Origin: Caenorhabditis remanei
Taxonomy: Eukaryota; Nematoda; Chromadorea; Rhabditida; Rhabditidae
DNA length: 64,000 nt
Reading direction: 5' to 3'
Assembly: GCF_010183535.1 (NCBI RefSeq)
Contig: NC_071331.1
Location: 20,274,001-20,338,000 of the forward strand
Shown here: in pieces, positions 10,715 through 23,208 of the stretch
Position numbering within the stretch: the stretch's first letter is position 1
Layout of the letters: each line of letters begins with the position of its first letter
Program-made: the position numbers and the translations under genes
The notes under the pieces: model-generated
Database searches by the model: none
Seen by the model: the letters and a program-made list of their open reading frames with translations, nothing else
Told to the model about the DNA's origin: nothing

Positions 10715-11329
10715 AACTTTCAAAATTTTCCATGTTTCTTTACTTTAAGATTAATTTTTTAAAGCGTTTGTATAATGTCTAAACTCTCCAAAAATCTACT
10801 TTTTCAAATAAACTAATTCGGTCTCAATTTATTTTTTATTGTTCCAAAATGATTATTTACTGTGAATGAAAATAATTGTGTACTGTTTCGAGATTTCTAG
10901 TTTTTAAAAAAATAAACGCGGGTTTGTTTAATTTCGCAATGATGTTTTTTTCGGAAATGAGAGTTCACAGAAAATGAACTAAAAAATGAAAGCAAATATT
11001 TAAAAATCGGTTCAATATCTCCCTCCATGACTATTCCGATTGTGATGTTTCTCGTATTGTAAACTCCCGTTGTTTCCTAATTTCTGATTATCATAAAAAA
11101 TCACACTTGTCTATTTCAAATGTGACACCTTTTGATTGTTTCGAGAACAGTTCATTGTCACTGTACTCCTACAGTAGTTTCGGTGACCGTCTACAAAATA
11201 CGAAAGCCTTAGCTACCAGTAACTAGGTCCGTCCCATTTGAAATAGTAGTCGAACCACTTGAAATAGTAGTCGAAAACAGACACTCCACCGTAAATCAAT
11301 CAGGCTCACTTGTCTGAAACACACATAAA

Positions 11330-11466
11330 CCTGTCACGGTCACCTGGCAACCTATAGTATAAAAGAAACAGAAAAAGAAGTGGACTCCATATTCGAGCCA
11401 CGACAACTCTTCCTTTCTTGTTGTTTTTTTTTCTCATCTGGAGAGCTGCGAGGATAAGATGATCCG
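11330..11466 (+). pseudogene. Decayed upstream signal-peptide exon, unit 1
   Basis: A CTATAGTATAAAAG element (11,352-11,365), then an exon-like stretch ending in GAAC and a GTAAGTGAG donor. The matching stretch in unit 2 has an ATG followed by a leader-like frame. Here a few bases including that ATG are missing, so no start remains. Confidence 0.45.
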
Positions 11467-11487
11467 AACGTAAGTGAGGTTTTATTC

Positions 11488-11503
11488 GGGGGGGGGGGGG
11501 GGG
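11488..11503 (+). repeat. G16 homopolymer
   Basis: Sixteen consecutive G follow a GTAAGTGAGG donor-like sequence. The same site in unit 2 (23,955-23,960) has only six G, so the tract expanded or contracted after duplication. Confidence 0.9.
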
Positions 11504-11974
11504 TCTAGCATTAGGTTTTGGGGAAGTAGAATAAGAAAAGGTTAGTGTGAAGAGTCAAGAAGTGAATAGAAAACTGATTTTGAGAATAGTAAAGAAAATG
11601 AGCGTTTTTGTTACGGTAAGAACTCAACATGGTAAATGGGGTAGCCTTCTTTTCAAATCAGATTTTTGAGGGGCTTGAAGGATAGATAGTCCTGAGGACC
11701 CTTTAAGGAAACTCACCAGCGCTCAGGTGTGCTGGTTTCTCAGCTAGGGTACCCTTCTGCTAAAAATGATTATTAGTATGCGGTAGTAGAGTAGTACCGT
11801 TCCGATTTTAAAGTTTTCTGAAATATTAGAATACGGTTTTTTGTAAAAACGCGAACTAGAACACCTGACAGAAAAGTTGCTAGATAGCAAGTTTCCAGAC
11901 AATAAAATTTGCAACTCGGCATATTTCCCATCAATCAAAACCTGAAATTTGTAAAACCAAAAACTCAAAATCGT

Positions 11975-13065
11975 TATGCCACGACAATAGCAACGATAAC
12001 CAGGAGCACCTTTCTTCTTCAAAGGACTAACCGCCGAAATGCATTTTCTCGAACCCATAAATTCGTCAGACTTTTCATGCCAGACAATAGCGACGGTAAC
12101 CAGGAGCCTTCCTCATTTTCAAAAAACGAACCGAAATGTATTTTCTCCAACCCATAAATTCGTCAGTTTCCCCTATTCCGTCCACTCATAAACCTGTCAC
12201 TGACTGCTTAGTTACCTGCTTAGTAACCCATCCCGTTTTTCAACTCTTCCTTTCATTTCTTTTTGAGAAGAAGCCCTGGGTGGTTAGTCTACCAAAATGC
12301 GCTTCGGAATCAAATACTCCTTTTGTAAATATTCTCTCCTGTATTAATTTTGTATGCTAACAAAATATTTTCACAGACTATTTCTCTCTTTTTGTCTTCT
12401 TTTCTCAGCATTTCCAGATTTCACAATTGTTCTCCTCATTGAATTGCTCATTTTTTCTCGTTTCACTATCTTCCAAGTGTTCATCATATTGTTCTAACCG
12501 ATGTTTTTTCTATTCTCAATACATTTTCGTTTTTTTCTCTTCTCTAATAATCTCTAATAGCATTTTTTCAGATCTCGTAAAGTTTACCAACTTTTGTACT
12601 AACTCCTATATAAAGAAGGCTATAGCTACCTGTTGCTACATCTATTCCACTCCGATCACTTGTCTGGAATAAAACTAAAAAAAAACAGAAAAAGAAGATT
12701 CTTCAACAATGCGACCAATTATTTTACTCTGTCTTGCTGTTCTTGTATTGTGGACAGCTGGAGGTTCTAAACGTAAGTGCCATTTCAGGATTCTGAAAAA
12801 ATAGGGAGAGTGCCAGGGAGGACTTTGAGGTCAGAAAAATCCGGTGTAGAAGTTTGAGAGCTCATAACTTTCGTCAAAGAGCCCAGAATTTTCATGCCAG
12901 ACAATAGCGACGGTAACCAAGAGCCTCTTTCCTTTTCAAAAAACTAACCGAAATGTAATTTTTTTCAACTCATAAATTCGTCAGTTTCCCCTATTCCGTC
13001 TACTCATAAACCTGCCACTCGCTACTTAGTAACCTGCTCAGTAACCCATCCAGGAGCATCCTTTC
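11975..13065 (+). repeat. Dispersed 150-bp repeat upstream of and in intron 1 of receptor gene 1
   Basis: A unit with the words CCAGACAATAGCGACGGTAACC, CCCATAAATTCGTCAG and ATTCCGTC(C/T)ACTCATAAACC occurs near 12,078-12,235 and 12,893-13,060, with a partial copy at 11,978-12,065. The same family recurs in unit 2 near 24,470-24,720 and 26,165-26,310. No coding role is seen. Confidence 0.65.
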
Positions 13066-16000
13066 TTTCTACTTTTTTAAAAATTCTATTTTGAGAAAAT
13101 GCTATGGCTAGTTGTTTATTAACCTATTGTTACTATCCTTCAAAACTTTTAGATGAACCTCCAAACAAGGACAACGAAATCAGGAAAATCGGCAAAAGAT
13201 CTGTGAGCGATAAAAAAACAGTAAAAACTGGTGCCACAGGAAGCCCAGGCTATTCTGGAACTGATCAGACTAAGGATGATACTGAAACCACGCCGAAAGA
13301 AGTGAGCTCAAGTGTTTCGGCAACAACTACTTTAGGTAAGAAATGACAGAAGTTTTAGGTAAGAAATGACAGAAGTAACACACTTAGACTCCCTTGTAAC
13401 ACATAGGCGTCCATCAAGGTTTTTTGAAGAGTTGTTTTAATCTCTAAATCAAAAGCTTAACATATAATAGTTTTGAATCTAGTATTTTATTTCTAGGAAC
13501 TCAATTCTAACAGTAAAACGTTTAATTTCCAGATTTCACGACCACCAGTGCTTCTACTACCTCTTCATCGAAACAACTCGAATTTGACTCCATTGAAAAC
13601 AGTTCCGAGGAAGAGGGATCTTCCGAATCAACAACTTCTGAAAAAACGACTTTCTCCACAACGAAATCCGCTGAAACTTCCTCTCCAGTGACATCAACAA
13701 TAAGTACTTCTCCGAGCACTGAAACTTCAACCCAAGGCACCTCTGAAACCACTACATTGCAAACTTCGACGAACACTCTTGGTGGTTAGAGTAGATTGTA
13801 AAAAATAGAGCTTAAATGTCTAAAATTTTAGATTCTACGACCACCAGTGCTTCTACTACCTCTTCATCTAAACAACTCGAATCGGATTCCATTGAAAATA
13901 GTTCGGAGGAAGAAGGATCTTCCAAATCAACAACTTCTAAAGCAGCGATCTCCACAACGAAATCCACTGAAACCTCCTCTCCAGTGACATCAACGATGAG
14001 TACTTCTCCGAGCACTGAAACTTCAACCCAAGGCACCTCAGAGACCACTCAATTGAAAACTTCTACGAACACTCTTCAAGGTGAGAGTTGATTTGTGACA
14101 GATGCTGAAATGCCTAAAATTCCAGATTCCACGCCGACCCGTGCTTCTTCAACCTCTTCATCGAAGAATCTTGAATCAAGCTCCAATGAAAATAGCTCGT
14201 CTTCCAGAACTGACACAACTTCCACACCGGCGACAACCTCTTCCACCAACCGCCCATCTTCATCGCTCCCAACTACTCCACGAGTCACCACAACCACTAA
14301 AAAGGCGCCACTGACCATCTCTGAATTGGTAGAAAGTATAGAAGAGGGAGTGGAGTACACGATAGACGGAGTGCAGATTGTGACCTGTCCGTCATACAAA
14401 ACAACTACGAAGACAACGCGTGGGACGTCAGCTATCAGTAGTAAATCAACCGAAACCTCTCCCACGACAGTCAAATCAACTTCTACTCCAAAACAGGGAT
14501 CATTTGGTTCGTTGACAAAAATTAGGTTGTCGTATGTTTGAACATTTATTTTCAGAAGCGACTACATCATCTGCAGACATGACGTCTTCATCAGCTACCC
14601 TTTCAGGAAGTTCTGTCTCAGTTTCATCTCCCTCTGCATCATCTGTATCTGCTTCTACGACCTCTTCTTCTCGTTCTCCCTTTTCATCCGCCACGTCATC
14701 TTCTACAACCAAAAAACCAATTGATGGAATTGAAAACGGAGAATCAAGGACAACTACTAACACCTCCACGCAAGAAAACACTTCATCATCTAGCAGTCGT
14801 TCATCAGAGACCTTCACGACGGCTCCGGTTTCATCGATATCTTCAACGACAGGAACGAGCTCGTCAAGTGGAAGTACATCCGGAACTACTAGTGTCGTCA
14901 CTGGTAGATCATCATCTTCTTCTCCTTCTTCTTCTTCAAAGTCTACCAGCATCTCGATCGACAAAGAGACTACCAGGGTGACCTCAACAACAATTGGCTC
15001 TTCAACATCAACTGATGTTACCAATGTCTCTCCGGGCTCCACTACTCCAAAACTCCAAACTTCAAATTCTTCGACCAGTGAACAAGGCTCCCCTTCTACC
15101 AGTTCCGTCACCGCAATCTCTGATGCATCGACAGTTGTGACTGAGATCCAATCGACGACACCTGCAACGATTCCCACTGATTCTTCACCGGAAACGAAAA
15201 CTACAAGCTTGGAAGCGTCTACAGTGCAATATCACTCATCTGACATCGTGAGCACCACCGAACAGTCATCTGAGGCTACATCTTCATCGAGCAGCTCGGA
15301 GGACGAAGAATCTTCGAGAGGATCGTCGACGACATTTGAGACAAACCTGAGACATACTACTGGAACAGAAAATGAGTCGTCTAGTGGAAAAACCCAAAGC
15401 ACCACACACTCTACGGATAGTGCCTTGACAACAGAAGAAACGTCGGATTCACCACTTCCGAAGACATCAACCAAGGCCACTGGAACTTCTGACGAGCAGA
15501 CCAAATCCACTGAAAAAGTCTCGAGCAATACTTTGAATACTTCGACGAGCAAGACAACCGATGAAAAATCCACGAGTGAATTGAAAATAGGTAAGCTGAC
15601 ATAACATCTTATTAGATGCACTGTTTCTTTCTTCTTGCAGAAACTCCAACCACGTCTTCCGGAAATGTTTCCACTTCCTCTCAAACAACCAGTGCATCCA
15701 CTACGGTAACCGGTTCTTCTACCGTTTCGAAAATTGAAGATTCATCGTTGGATGTGACTAACACGACGACACCCATGAAGTCCACTCAGCCGACGCCTTC
15801 TGCAACGTTTGAGCCTTCTTCAGGAACCGAATCCACGAAAACTTCCTCGACTACTTCTGAATCGACGACAAGGAAGACAAGCAGCACAACATCTACTCCA
15901 ACATCTGTGAAGCCATCAATATCGTCATCAACTTCAACCATCTCCACTGACTCCTCTACAGTCACGTCTTCTGTGAAGACCACGTCAACAACTCCAATGA

Positions 16001-19000
16001 GCCCAGAGACTACAGCTACCAGTCAGTCAACGAAGGCTACAAGCTCTGCTCCTTCTTCGAGAGCTCCAGCTACAAAAGAGACCACCTCCAATGATGTGAC
16101 CACAATGGAGAATTTGAAGACATCATCGTCTACTCCAGCAACCACCTCCGCCACTTCGAAACAGAGTTCCGCGAGTACAACAGATTCATCGACCACTCGC
16201 TCTTCTTCGTCGTCAACGTCGTCAACGAGATCAACTGCTCCGAAGTCTACCAGCTCTCCAAAATCGACCAATTCCGTGCAGCCTGCCACTACTCCAAAAT
16301 CTTCTTCTCCATCGTCTTCATCAACTCCGACATCTTCTCAGTCATCTACTTCGGCTTCTTCATCGATAAAATCCTCTCAAACGTCTCCAACCCTTTCCAC
16401 AAGTTCTCGATCCACCGCCTCCACAACGGAAGACCCACGATGCCGTCAACAATGTCCAGATGGATATCTTATTGGAACAAAGTATTGCTACCTGCTGTAC
16501 CGTGGCTCGTCTCGAATCAGCTCTTACCAGGCCGCTTTGTCTCAATGCAAGACCGTCGACCGTCAGACACTGGCGTCATTCGATAAGATCGAGAACAAGG
16601 CGGACATTCAAATGATTCAACAGAGTGCAGCACTTAAGAATATTGACTGGGTTTACACCAACGGACTTGGAGGATATGCAGAGAGGTTTAACAAGGCAGC
16701 GTCGGTTTACAGTATCTACAACCAGACTGTTGTCGGCACTCCAATCATCAAGACTGTTGGCATTTCGAAAACAGCGGAGAACATCACAGCACTCTGTGTA
16801 CTTCCACGTAAGTTTCTTGAATTCTAAAAATCAATTTAAAATAGGATGATTTTCAGAGTACTGCAACCAGAACGAGTGCAACATTGGAAGACTCTTCATG
16901 GCATACGGTTACTTCGAGAACTTCCATCACAGTACCGACCTCCTCCAGCCACAACAAACTGCCACTGTCACTTGCATTTATGGAAATCAGAAGTTCGCTA
17001 CTGTAACGTGTAACAGTCTCGGAGCCATCTATCCCAGCCCGAGTCTAATCGATTGTGAGGAGAAGAAGTACATGAAACTGGAAGACACCACCAATCAGAC
17101 AGTTGCGAATTGTGGAATGTGCTACCTGAGAGGAACAGAAGATTGTAAAGTTGTGGATGAGAAGGAGAAGACATTCAGATGTATCTGCAATAAAGACTAC
17201 TATGTGAGTAGTTTCAAACTGATAGAATTAAAAGGTTCTTTTCTAGTTTAGATAACCTTTAAAAACTCGAATGTCCCAAAAAGCACTAAAACGTCCCTTA
17301 AAACACTGAGACGTCCATTAAAACACTTAGACATCTTTTGAAATCCCAAAAGTTGGATTTGAATATTTAGTCGTCCCAAAAAATATTTAGACGTCCATTC
17401 AACACTAAAAGAAAAATCTAAAAAAGTTACTGAAAGTGTTCATGGGACGTTTAAACGTTTTTTGGGACGTTTAAACATTTCTGAGCACTTTTGGGACCAC
17501 AAAGAACGATTAAATGTGTTGAGGGACGTATATGTGTTTTCTGGGACATTTGAATTTTCAAAAGGCATTTAAACTGGAATAGAGCCAATTAAACTGATAT
17601 ATTGCAGATGAGAACCTGCTGGAAGATGTTCAATCCGTGTAATGCGACTGTCTGTGGACCAAATGGGAAATGTGGATTCAATGGAACGGCGATGTTTTGC
17701 ACATGTGGTTGGGGATGGACAGGAGAACGTTGTGAGCAACTGTTAAAGGAAAAGTATACCGGAAATAAAGGATACTCAACGACAGTCGGAGCAACCATCA
17801 CTCTCGGAGGATTCTTGTTCCGAGCTCTCAAGGTAGCCTTCATTGGAATCACATTCTCGGAACAAGAAGATGTGAGTTTCAGGAAACTATTTTTGTTTGT
17901 GATTCAATTCTTCAATTTTCAGGATCCGCAAGACACCCACCAACGCTTCCGATCGTACCTAATGTCTGCCGCTGGAATCATCATGACACTCTTCAGTAAC
18001 CCGACGGTGTTCGGAATCGACCAACCAACGTGCCGATTCTACTTCATTGCACTACACTTCTGCTACATCATGGGTTAGCTTATTTTTGAAATTTCAAAGA
18101 TTCAAAAAATTAAAGAATTTCAGCAATGACCCAGTGGGTCTGGGAGGGATTCAACGTGAACCAAGTGATCCGATTCGTCCATGCAAATGAATGGGAACGG
18201 GATTGGTACGGAAACCGGCCACTGGGAGTCCAACTGGCGCCTCGAATGATCGGAACAACTGTTGTGGTGTCCTCCTTCCTTCTCATCACATTCCAGACAG
18301 GATGGTATCGATTGGCTGCCGATTGGACCTGTGTCGGAGTCGTCTGTCAGCAGACAGTGAACATTTGGCTTCCCATCTTCTTCGGAGTCTGCATTCTCGG
18401 AATCACCGGATTAGGCCTCTATGAGTGCAGCTTCCTTATCGAACGGTGAGTTTCAATAAGCCTCTTTTAATACATATTTCATCAATATTCCAGTCGTCGC
18501 CCACTTCTCGGATACATGATCGATATGAAGATAGAAAGAGAGTTGGGTCATGTCGTTGGCCGTCGTATCCAGAAGTGCAGGGACAACGATTTCATGGCTC
18601 TGATGGGGCTCGTGCTCCTAATCATCCAATGGATCTCCGTCATCTTTTCCTCCGATCGTCGAGATGACCCAATGTGGGGAATGTAAGTTGTCAGACAGGT
18701 GGTTATGGATTAGAAGTCGTTGAATTTCAGCATCACCGTCGTCGCGGCTGGAATCTACTCGGCGTTTTGTGCCTTCCAGGAAATGATGACTTGTCCAGAG
18801 GTTAGTTTTATTATTGGAAAACTATTAACTGAATACTATTCCAGGACAAGGCCAAGTTCGTGGAACTTCTCCAACGATTTGCTCCAGACTTCTTCGCTCC
18901 AACATACAACGAAACGACGATGTGGTCGATCTTTGAAGTGCGTCAGATGTTCAAACTGCCGAAGGAGGAAAGAGAAGCAGTGATGGAAGGATACCTGACG

Positions 19001-19930
19001 ATGAATGAGCAGTTGCACCTGCATCATCGATGGAATCTCCGTCTGAATCACTTCTTGGGAGAAGAACTTGTATCTGTTGAGCCAGATGACAAAATAAATG
19101 AGGCATTGCAAAGAGTCTACTTGGAGGAAATGAGACGGATAGAGGACAACAACGGAACCGAGGAGGAGAAACAAAGTGTTCAGTGAGTTTGATGGTCTCT
19201 ATTCCAGTTTTGATGTCCTTTGAAAAGTCGAACGACCTCAAACACACTTAGACGTCCCAATAAACATTTAGAAGTCTCAAAAAACGTTTAAACGTCCCAT
19301 AAAATGTTTAGACGCACTTTGAAATTCCAAAATATTGTTCTGAATATTTATACGCCCCAAAAAACGTTAAGACGTCCCAATAACCTTCAAACGTCCTTTA
19401 AACGTGGTTTTTGGGACGTTTAAACATTTCTAAGCACTTTTGGAACCACATAGGACGTTTTTTTAAATCTACTCAGATTCCAATGAAATTTTTTGATCTA
19501 CTCTAGATTCTGATGAAATCGATTAATTTTTCAGAGAAGCATTCGCTGAGTACCATAATTCGATCCCGTTCAAAGTAACACCGGATGCCGGAGAACTGGA
19601 AGGAAGACTGGAATTGGTGACACTAGCCTCAGAGGATCCCAAATTTGGAATTCGACTAGCCAAGTTCTTCATCGTTCCCGAATTTCATACGTTTCAACCA
19701 GAAGTACCCGCACCAGGACAACCGTATGAAAGATGGAGAGAGACGTTACACGAGAGGAGATTTTATCAGAATTTAGAAAAGGTCCGTTTGGATTAGAGCG
19801 AGTTTGCTATCTTGAAATCAACGAGTTTCAGGACATCTACCTGATCACCCGTCAAGCAGCTCATGAACAGGCGACATTCATCAATTCGGCGATTCTCTTC
19901 TCGGTCTATGGCAACAATGTCGCGAGATGA
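12709..19930 (+). CDS. Mucin-like/C-type-lectin-like/EGF seven-transmembrane protein, copy 1 (1785 aa)
   Basis: Sixteen exons in consistent phase: 12709-12772, 13153-13335, 13533-13784, 13832-14080, 14126-14506, 14556-15590, 15641-16807, 16857-17203, 17608-17871, 17923-18073, 18124-18445, 18494-18682, 18731-18800, 18845-19182, 19535-19781, 19832-19930. Residues 1-20 form a signal peptide. About 70-985 is Ser/Thr-rich, mucin-like and probably O-glycosylated. About 985-1110 (CPDGYLIGTKYCYLLY) resembles a C-type-lectin-like fold. A Cys-rich part follows, then one EGF repeat near 1237-1268 (CGPNGKCGFNGTAMFCTCGWGWTGERC, split here only by the domain edge). Seven hydrophobic segments span 1283-1556, then a cytoplasmic tail of about 230 residues. 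TM3 reads TQWVWEGF after a Cys, like the WxxxEG of secretin/adhesion receptors, and a Cys in the next loop could pair with it. No GPS cleavage motif is seen. Likely a surface receptor; ligand unknown. The exon 5 donor GTTCGT and exon 15 donor GTCCGT are unusual. Confidence 0.88.
17230..17590 (+). repeat. GACGTCCC minisatellite in intron 8 of receptor gene 1
   Basis: Loose tandem units of the type TTAGACGTCCCAAAAAAC switch orientation mid-intron to GGGACGTTTAAACG, so the intron could fold on itself. Related arrays lie at 19,200-19,475 and in the same introns of gene 2. Confidence 0.7.
19200..19475 (+). repeat. GACGTCCC minisatellite in intron 14 of receptor gene 1
   Basis: Same 18-20 bp unit family as in intron 8 (ACGTCCCAATAAACATTTAG-like), again with the reverse-complement form near the end. 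Confidence 0.7.
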
Positions 19931-19986
19931 AAACGGGGGCGTTGAGTGATAATTTAGAATTTAGAGTGATTGTTGATACTGGTTTT

Positions 19987-19992
19987 AATAAA
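19987..19992 (+). terminator. Poly(A) signal of receptor gene 1
   Basis: AATAAA 57 nt after the TGA stop codon. The equivalent site in gene 2 is conserved. Confidence 0.75.
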
Positions 19993-20276
19993 GGGTGTAA
20001 GTGGGAAGTGTTTCTTTGATTTAACGTTGAGAGCAGGCTTATACGGAGAATACTATTCTTTTGAGAAATCGGAATCGAAATGAACTGAGCAACTACAAAC
20101 TACAAAATCTTATGAACCGAGTATTCTACGCTCTAATTATCAATGAACAGAGTGTGTTCACTGTTTCGAAATTTACTGTTTCAACAAAAACTTAATCAGG
20201 TTTTTAAAATGATTGCATAGATATGAGTTGAAGAAACAAAACTTAAAAAAGTGCCTGTATTGAATTCAAAAATGTA

Positions 20277-20495
20277 TACTTGTCAAGGTCAGGCCCCGCC
20301 CAACAAGGCCTTCTGAAAATATTTCGAAGGCCCGGCTTCAAAAAATAAACCAATTTTTTCAATTTTTCATCGAAACTGTGAAAATGTCTGATGATTTTTC
20401 AGAATTTTTTCTAATTCTGAATGCAAAAATTTGAAAAAATTTGAAAAAATTTGAAATTTGAACTTTGGCGCCAAACACCCGGGCCTTGACAAGTA
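20277..20495. mobile_element. MITE-like element with TACTTGTCAAGG ends, unit 1
   Basis: About 219 bp bounded by TACTTGTCAAGG and its reverse complement CCTTGACAAGTA. It has GC-rich subterminal words (GGCCCCGCCC, CACCCGGG) and an AT-rich middle. A copy sits at the same place in unit 2, so insertion predates the duplication. Confidence 0.7.
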
Positions 20496-20621
20496 TGAAT
20501 CAACCCTAATTCATAATTCCAACTCTTCACTTCACGATTTCAAACTATTCACTTTTTCTTCGAAACAGTGAAAAATATATTATAACGAGAGATTACATAG
20601 AAAAAGAGGGAGACAGATAGG

Positions 20622-20688
20622 AGAAAGTTTAAATCAAAGTGAATAGACTAACTGTGTTCATTGAGGAGATCAAATATTTTTGAAACAG
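20622..20688 (-). ncRNA. Candidate 21U-RNA (type I piRNA) gene
   Basis: Core on the minus strand at 20681-20688; 5' U at 20642, spacing 39 nt. The core is lost in unit 2, where that stretch is deleted. Confidence 0.58.
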
Positions 20689-20810
20689 TGGATTTCTTAA
20701 ATTTCGAAAAAAATTTATACAAATATAGTTTTTTAACAAGGATAGTTGTGTTATTGCCATAATTTTCGATAATTTTGAACTATTTCCCATTGCTTATTAG
20801 CACGACACGC

Positions 20811-20922
20811 TTCTTACAACCGCGCTCTACCAAAACTCAAGACAATTGTGTGCGAAATAGAAAGACGCAGAGAAAAAGAAACATTTCTCAAGGTGATTCC
20901 GGTGGAGCGCCATTGTAAGAAC
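20811..20922. mobile_element. Small palindromic MITE (CTTACAACCGCGCTC ends), copy 1
   Basis: About 110 bp. It starts CTTACAACCGCGCTCTACC and ends GGTGGAGCGCCATTGTAAG, near-perfect inverted ends. The middle contains AGAAAGACGCAGAGAAAAAG. Sister copies lie at 36,802-36,913, 63,621-63,729 and 63,912 to the window end. Confidence 0.7.
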
Positions 20923-21712
20923 TGTTGTGAGATACTTAATATTGCAATCGTCGAAATTTGAAATTATTCACGTTTCCTTTGAAACGGTAATAAATCTAAC
21001 TTGCCTATTCAACTTTTTGAGATCAGTATTTCGTTTTTTGGAAATTCATCGCTTAAAATATCTCTAATGTTCAGGAAACCTCTTGAACTTTATAACTTGT
21101 TTATAATAACAGTGAAAAATGAGGTCGCAGTTGTATCAGCTAGATTTAGAAAAGTTTAAAAAATACGATTTCAAGATTTTTGTTAACATTTTTAGAAGCA
21201 AACATTAGATTTTTTTATATTTTTTTTGCCTACGATCGAAATTTCAGCACTTTAAAAATTTCAGCAAATAATAGTATTGCCCTAATGTCATCGATGCTTT
21301 AAAAGTTTTAAGCTATAAAACAGTAAAATATCCCCCTTTATCCTATGGTAAAAACCACCAAGTAGAAACAAGAAAAAAAGGAAGGTATTCAAACAAGTGA
21401 CTCAATTGATAAAACGTTGCCTAACTTGCCAGATCGGAAAGTTTTGAAAAAAGAAAAAAGACGGACATTGCGAGGGGCAAATTTCTGATTTTTTCGTCCA
21501 ACTTTGAACAAAATTGGTTCAGTAGGGACGGCGGTAGGATTGACGATCTACAAGCACACACACAGAATTTGGTGTTTGTTAATAGTAAAAATCCTTCTCA
21601 GGTTCAGTTTCATTATGGATCCATAATTATGATTGTGTTATCATTAGAAATGCGTTCGTTCAAATTATGAGTTTCACTCTTACGATTATCTCATTTGTCT
21701 CATGAAAATTCA

Positions 21713-21778
21713 CTGTTTCAACGAACTTTCGTTATTTTAGAAGTCAGTTGATATTGATAAGTAGTTTTTTTTTCGACG
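21713..21778 (+). ncRNA. Candidate 21U-RNA (type I piRNA) gene
   Basis: Core at 21713-21720. Box TGAT, 5' U at 21758, spacing 38 nt. Duplicated as the 37,460 locus. Confidence 0.65.
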
Positions 21779-21925
21779 TAAGCATCGTATTATTGCACCA
21801 TCTATTCTGTTTAAATGGAAGCAAATATTCATAACCATTAATGACGTCACGTTTTTGAATCCGAGTTCAGATAGTAAATGAAATGGAGAAACATTTTTCA
21901 GAGAATAATTTCAAAATTTTTCTTA

Positions 21926-21991
21926 CTGTTTCAGATATATCTTAATTGAAATATGTACAGTACCGTTCAATAGGATATGAACTTTGGCCGT
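21926..21991 (+). ncRNA. Candidate 21U-RNA (type I piRNA) gene
   Basis: Core at 21926-21933. Box CAAT, 5' U at 21971, spacing 38 nt. Duplicated as the 37,678 locus. Confidence 0.65.
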
Positions 21992-22380
21992 TTTTAGTTG
22001 AAATTCTCCAACTTTGAGAGTGTGTCATGGTAATTCTGATTGTCACACTTAGTAGGTTTTTACTGGACCCTACAGATCGAAAGTAGTGCACCATTTTTGT
22101 AGTTGACGACCTTTTTGTACCAGCACTTCCTTGTAAGTTACCTATCGCCAAAGTAATTTCTCCCTCAAATCGACCAATTTTAGTGCAAAGTCGTGCTATT
22201 TTTGAGCTGCCTTCTTAAAGTGACTACAACTATCTAGGGAGTGTCCGTACAAAAAAGTTATCAGCTACAAAAATGAAGCTCTATTCTTGGTCTGTTTGAT
22301 CCATAAAAATTTATTTAGTGGGACAGTTAGTTTTACCATGACACATTCTCAAAGTTGGATAATTTCAACTGAAAACAACA
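21975..22380. mobile_element. Foldback element, unit 1
   Basis: The left arm (AGTTGAAATTCTCCAACTTTG, here in two parts: AGTTGAAATT then CTCCAACTTTGAGA) pairs with the right arm near 22,325-22,375 (TCTCAAAGTTGG then AATTTCAACT). Arm homology covers most of the element. It is also present in unit 2. Confidence 0.7.
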
Positions 22381-22541
22381 ATTCAGCGGAAACTCTTAAT
22401 TTTTTAGGAGGAAATTACAAAATTTGGGGACAACTTCCAAGTATTTGTTAATCACTTTCCCTGAACTGAAAGCTTTTTTTAACAAACAGGTTTCAAATTA
22501 GTAATTATAATGATTAACTCCTATCCAGTTTTTCTGTCTGA

Positions 22542-22610
22542 AAGAATTATTAACCTTTGCTACTGATTTTTGCTTAAAATGCAGAAGGAGATAGAAAACA
22601 CTTGAAACAG
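22542..22610 (-). ncRNA. Candidate 21U-RNA (type I piRNA) gene
   Basis: Core on the minus strand at 22603-22610; 5' U at 22562, spacing 41 nt. Duplicated as 38,885. Confidence 0.52.
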
Positions 22611-22744
22611 TGAACTTTCTGAAAATGAATGTTTTGATCCCATCATGTGGTTTAATGTTTCTTATGAAACTTAAAGTTTCCTTGAAATTATTTTTAGCAC
22701 TTTGGCAACCAAATCCATTTTGAAACAGCAAACAACTTCCCTCG

Positions 22745-22960
22745 AAGACCAAACAGATTTGCTCTCTGGTTCCCGGCACTCAAATAAAACACAAAAACTT
22801 AATTCAAATAATTTATTCGTTCCACAAAACAATAAAATTCATCTCAGTACTAATAATACAATATAGAGTTGTTTTGAATCGGTAATTTTTACCGGAAATC
22901 AATAAAGATAATTAAAAGAGAAGAAAACGAAATATTGATATAGACTAGCTCTTTCACTAC
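22745..22960 (-). pseudogene. 3' UTR fragment of a GPCR paralogue, cut at the duplication junction
   Basis: Matches the DNA just downstream of the GPCR stop codons at 39,239, 44,973 and 56,498, including AATAAA-containing stretches on the minus strand and the GGTTCCCGGCACTC word. It stops at the stop codon (CTAC), where unit 2 begins. No coding exon remains. Confidence 0.75.
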
Positions 22961-23044
22961 AAACTCCTTTCAGTTTCTTAAAATTTTGAAAACGTTAATT
23001 TTATTGAGAAATCCGTTAAAATGCATGAAAGTGTTTCATGTCAA

Positions 23045-23110
23045 CCACAGGGCGTACAAAACATAATGATGCGTTTAAAAGAGCAAATGAGTAACCAAGT
23101 TTTGAAACAG
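23045..23110 (-). ncRNA. Candidate 21U-RNA (type I piRNA) gene
   Basis: Core on the minus strand at 23103-23110; 5' U at 23065, spacing 38 nt. In unit 1 the matching position reads TGAAACTG, so the core is intact only here. Confidence 0.62.
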
Positions 23111-23208
23111 TAATTTTTAATTGGTAGTTATCTCTCCCGCTCTATTCTCTAGTATTCTTTAGTATTATTCGCTATTGCATCACTCTTGATAATTAAATAG
23201 AGGTAGTG

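Larger units (their letters stand above)
10450..22960 (+). repeat. Segmental duplication, unit 1
   Basis: About 12.5 kb that recurs in the same orientation as 22,961-39,243. Both units begin with the same words (AAACTCCTTTCAGTTTCTT) and end in the 3' UTR of a GPCR paralogue (TAGCTCTTTCACTAC). The copy boundary is visible at 22,960/22,961, where that 3' UTR runs straight into the unit-start sequence. Unit 1 lacks about 3.8 kb present in unit 2. Confidence 0.9.

Noticed and set aside
14500..15177. Long antisense frame of 225 codons opposite the mucin exon, rich in Val/Asp/Glu
   Set aside because: It is the reverse reading of Ser/Thr-rich codons; spliced exons on the plus strand with conserved phases explain the region. 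The same applies at 30,533-31,027 and 15,232-15,684.
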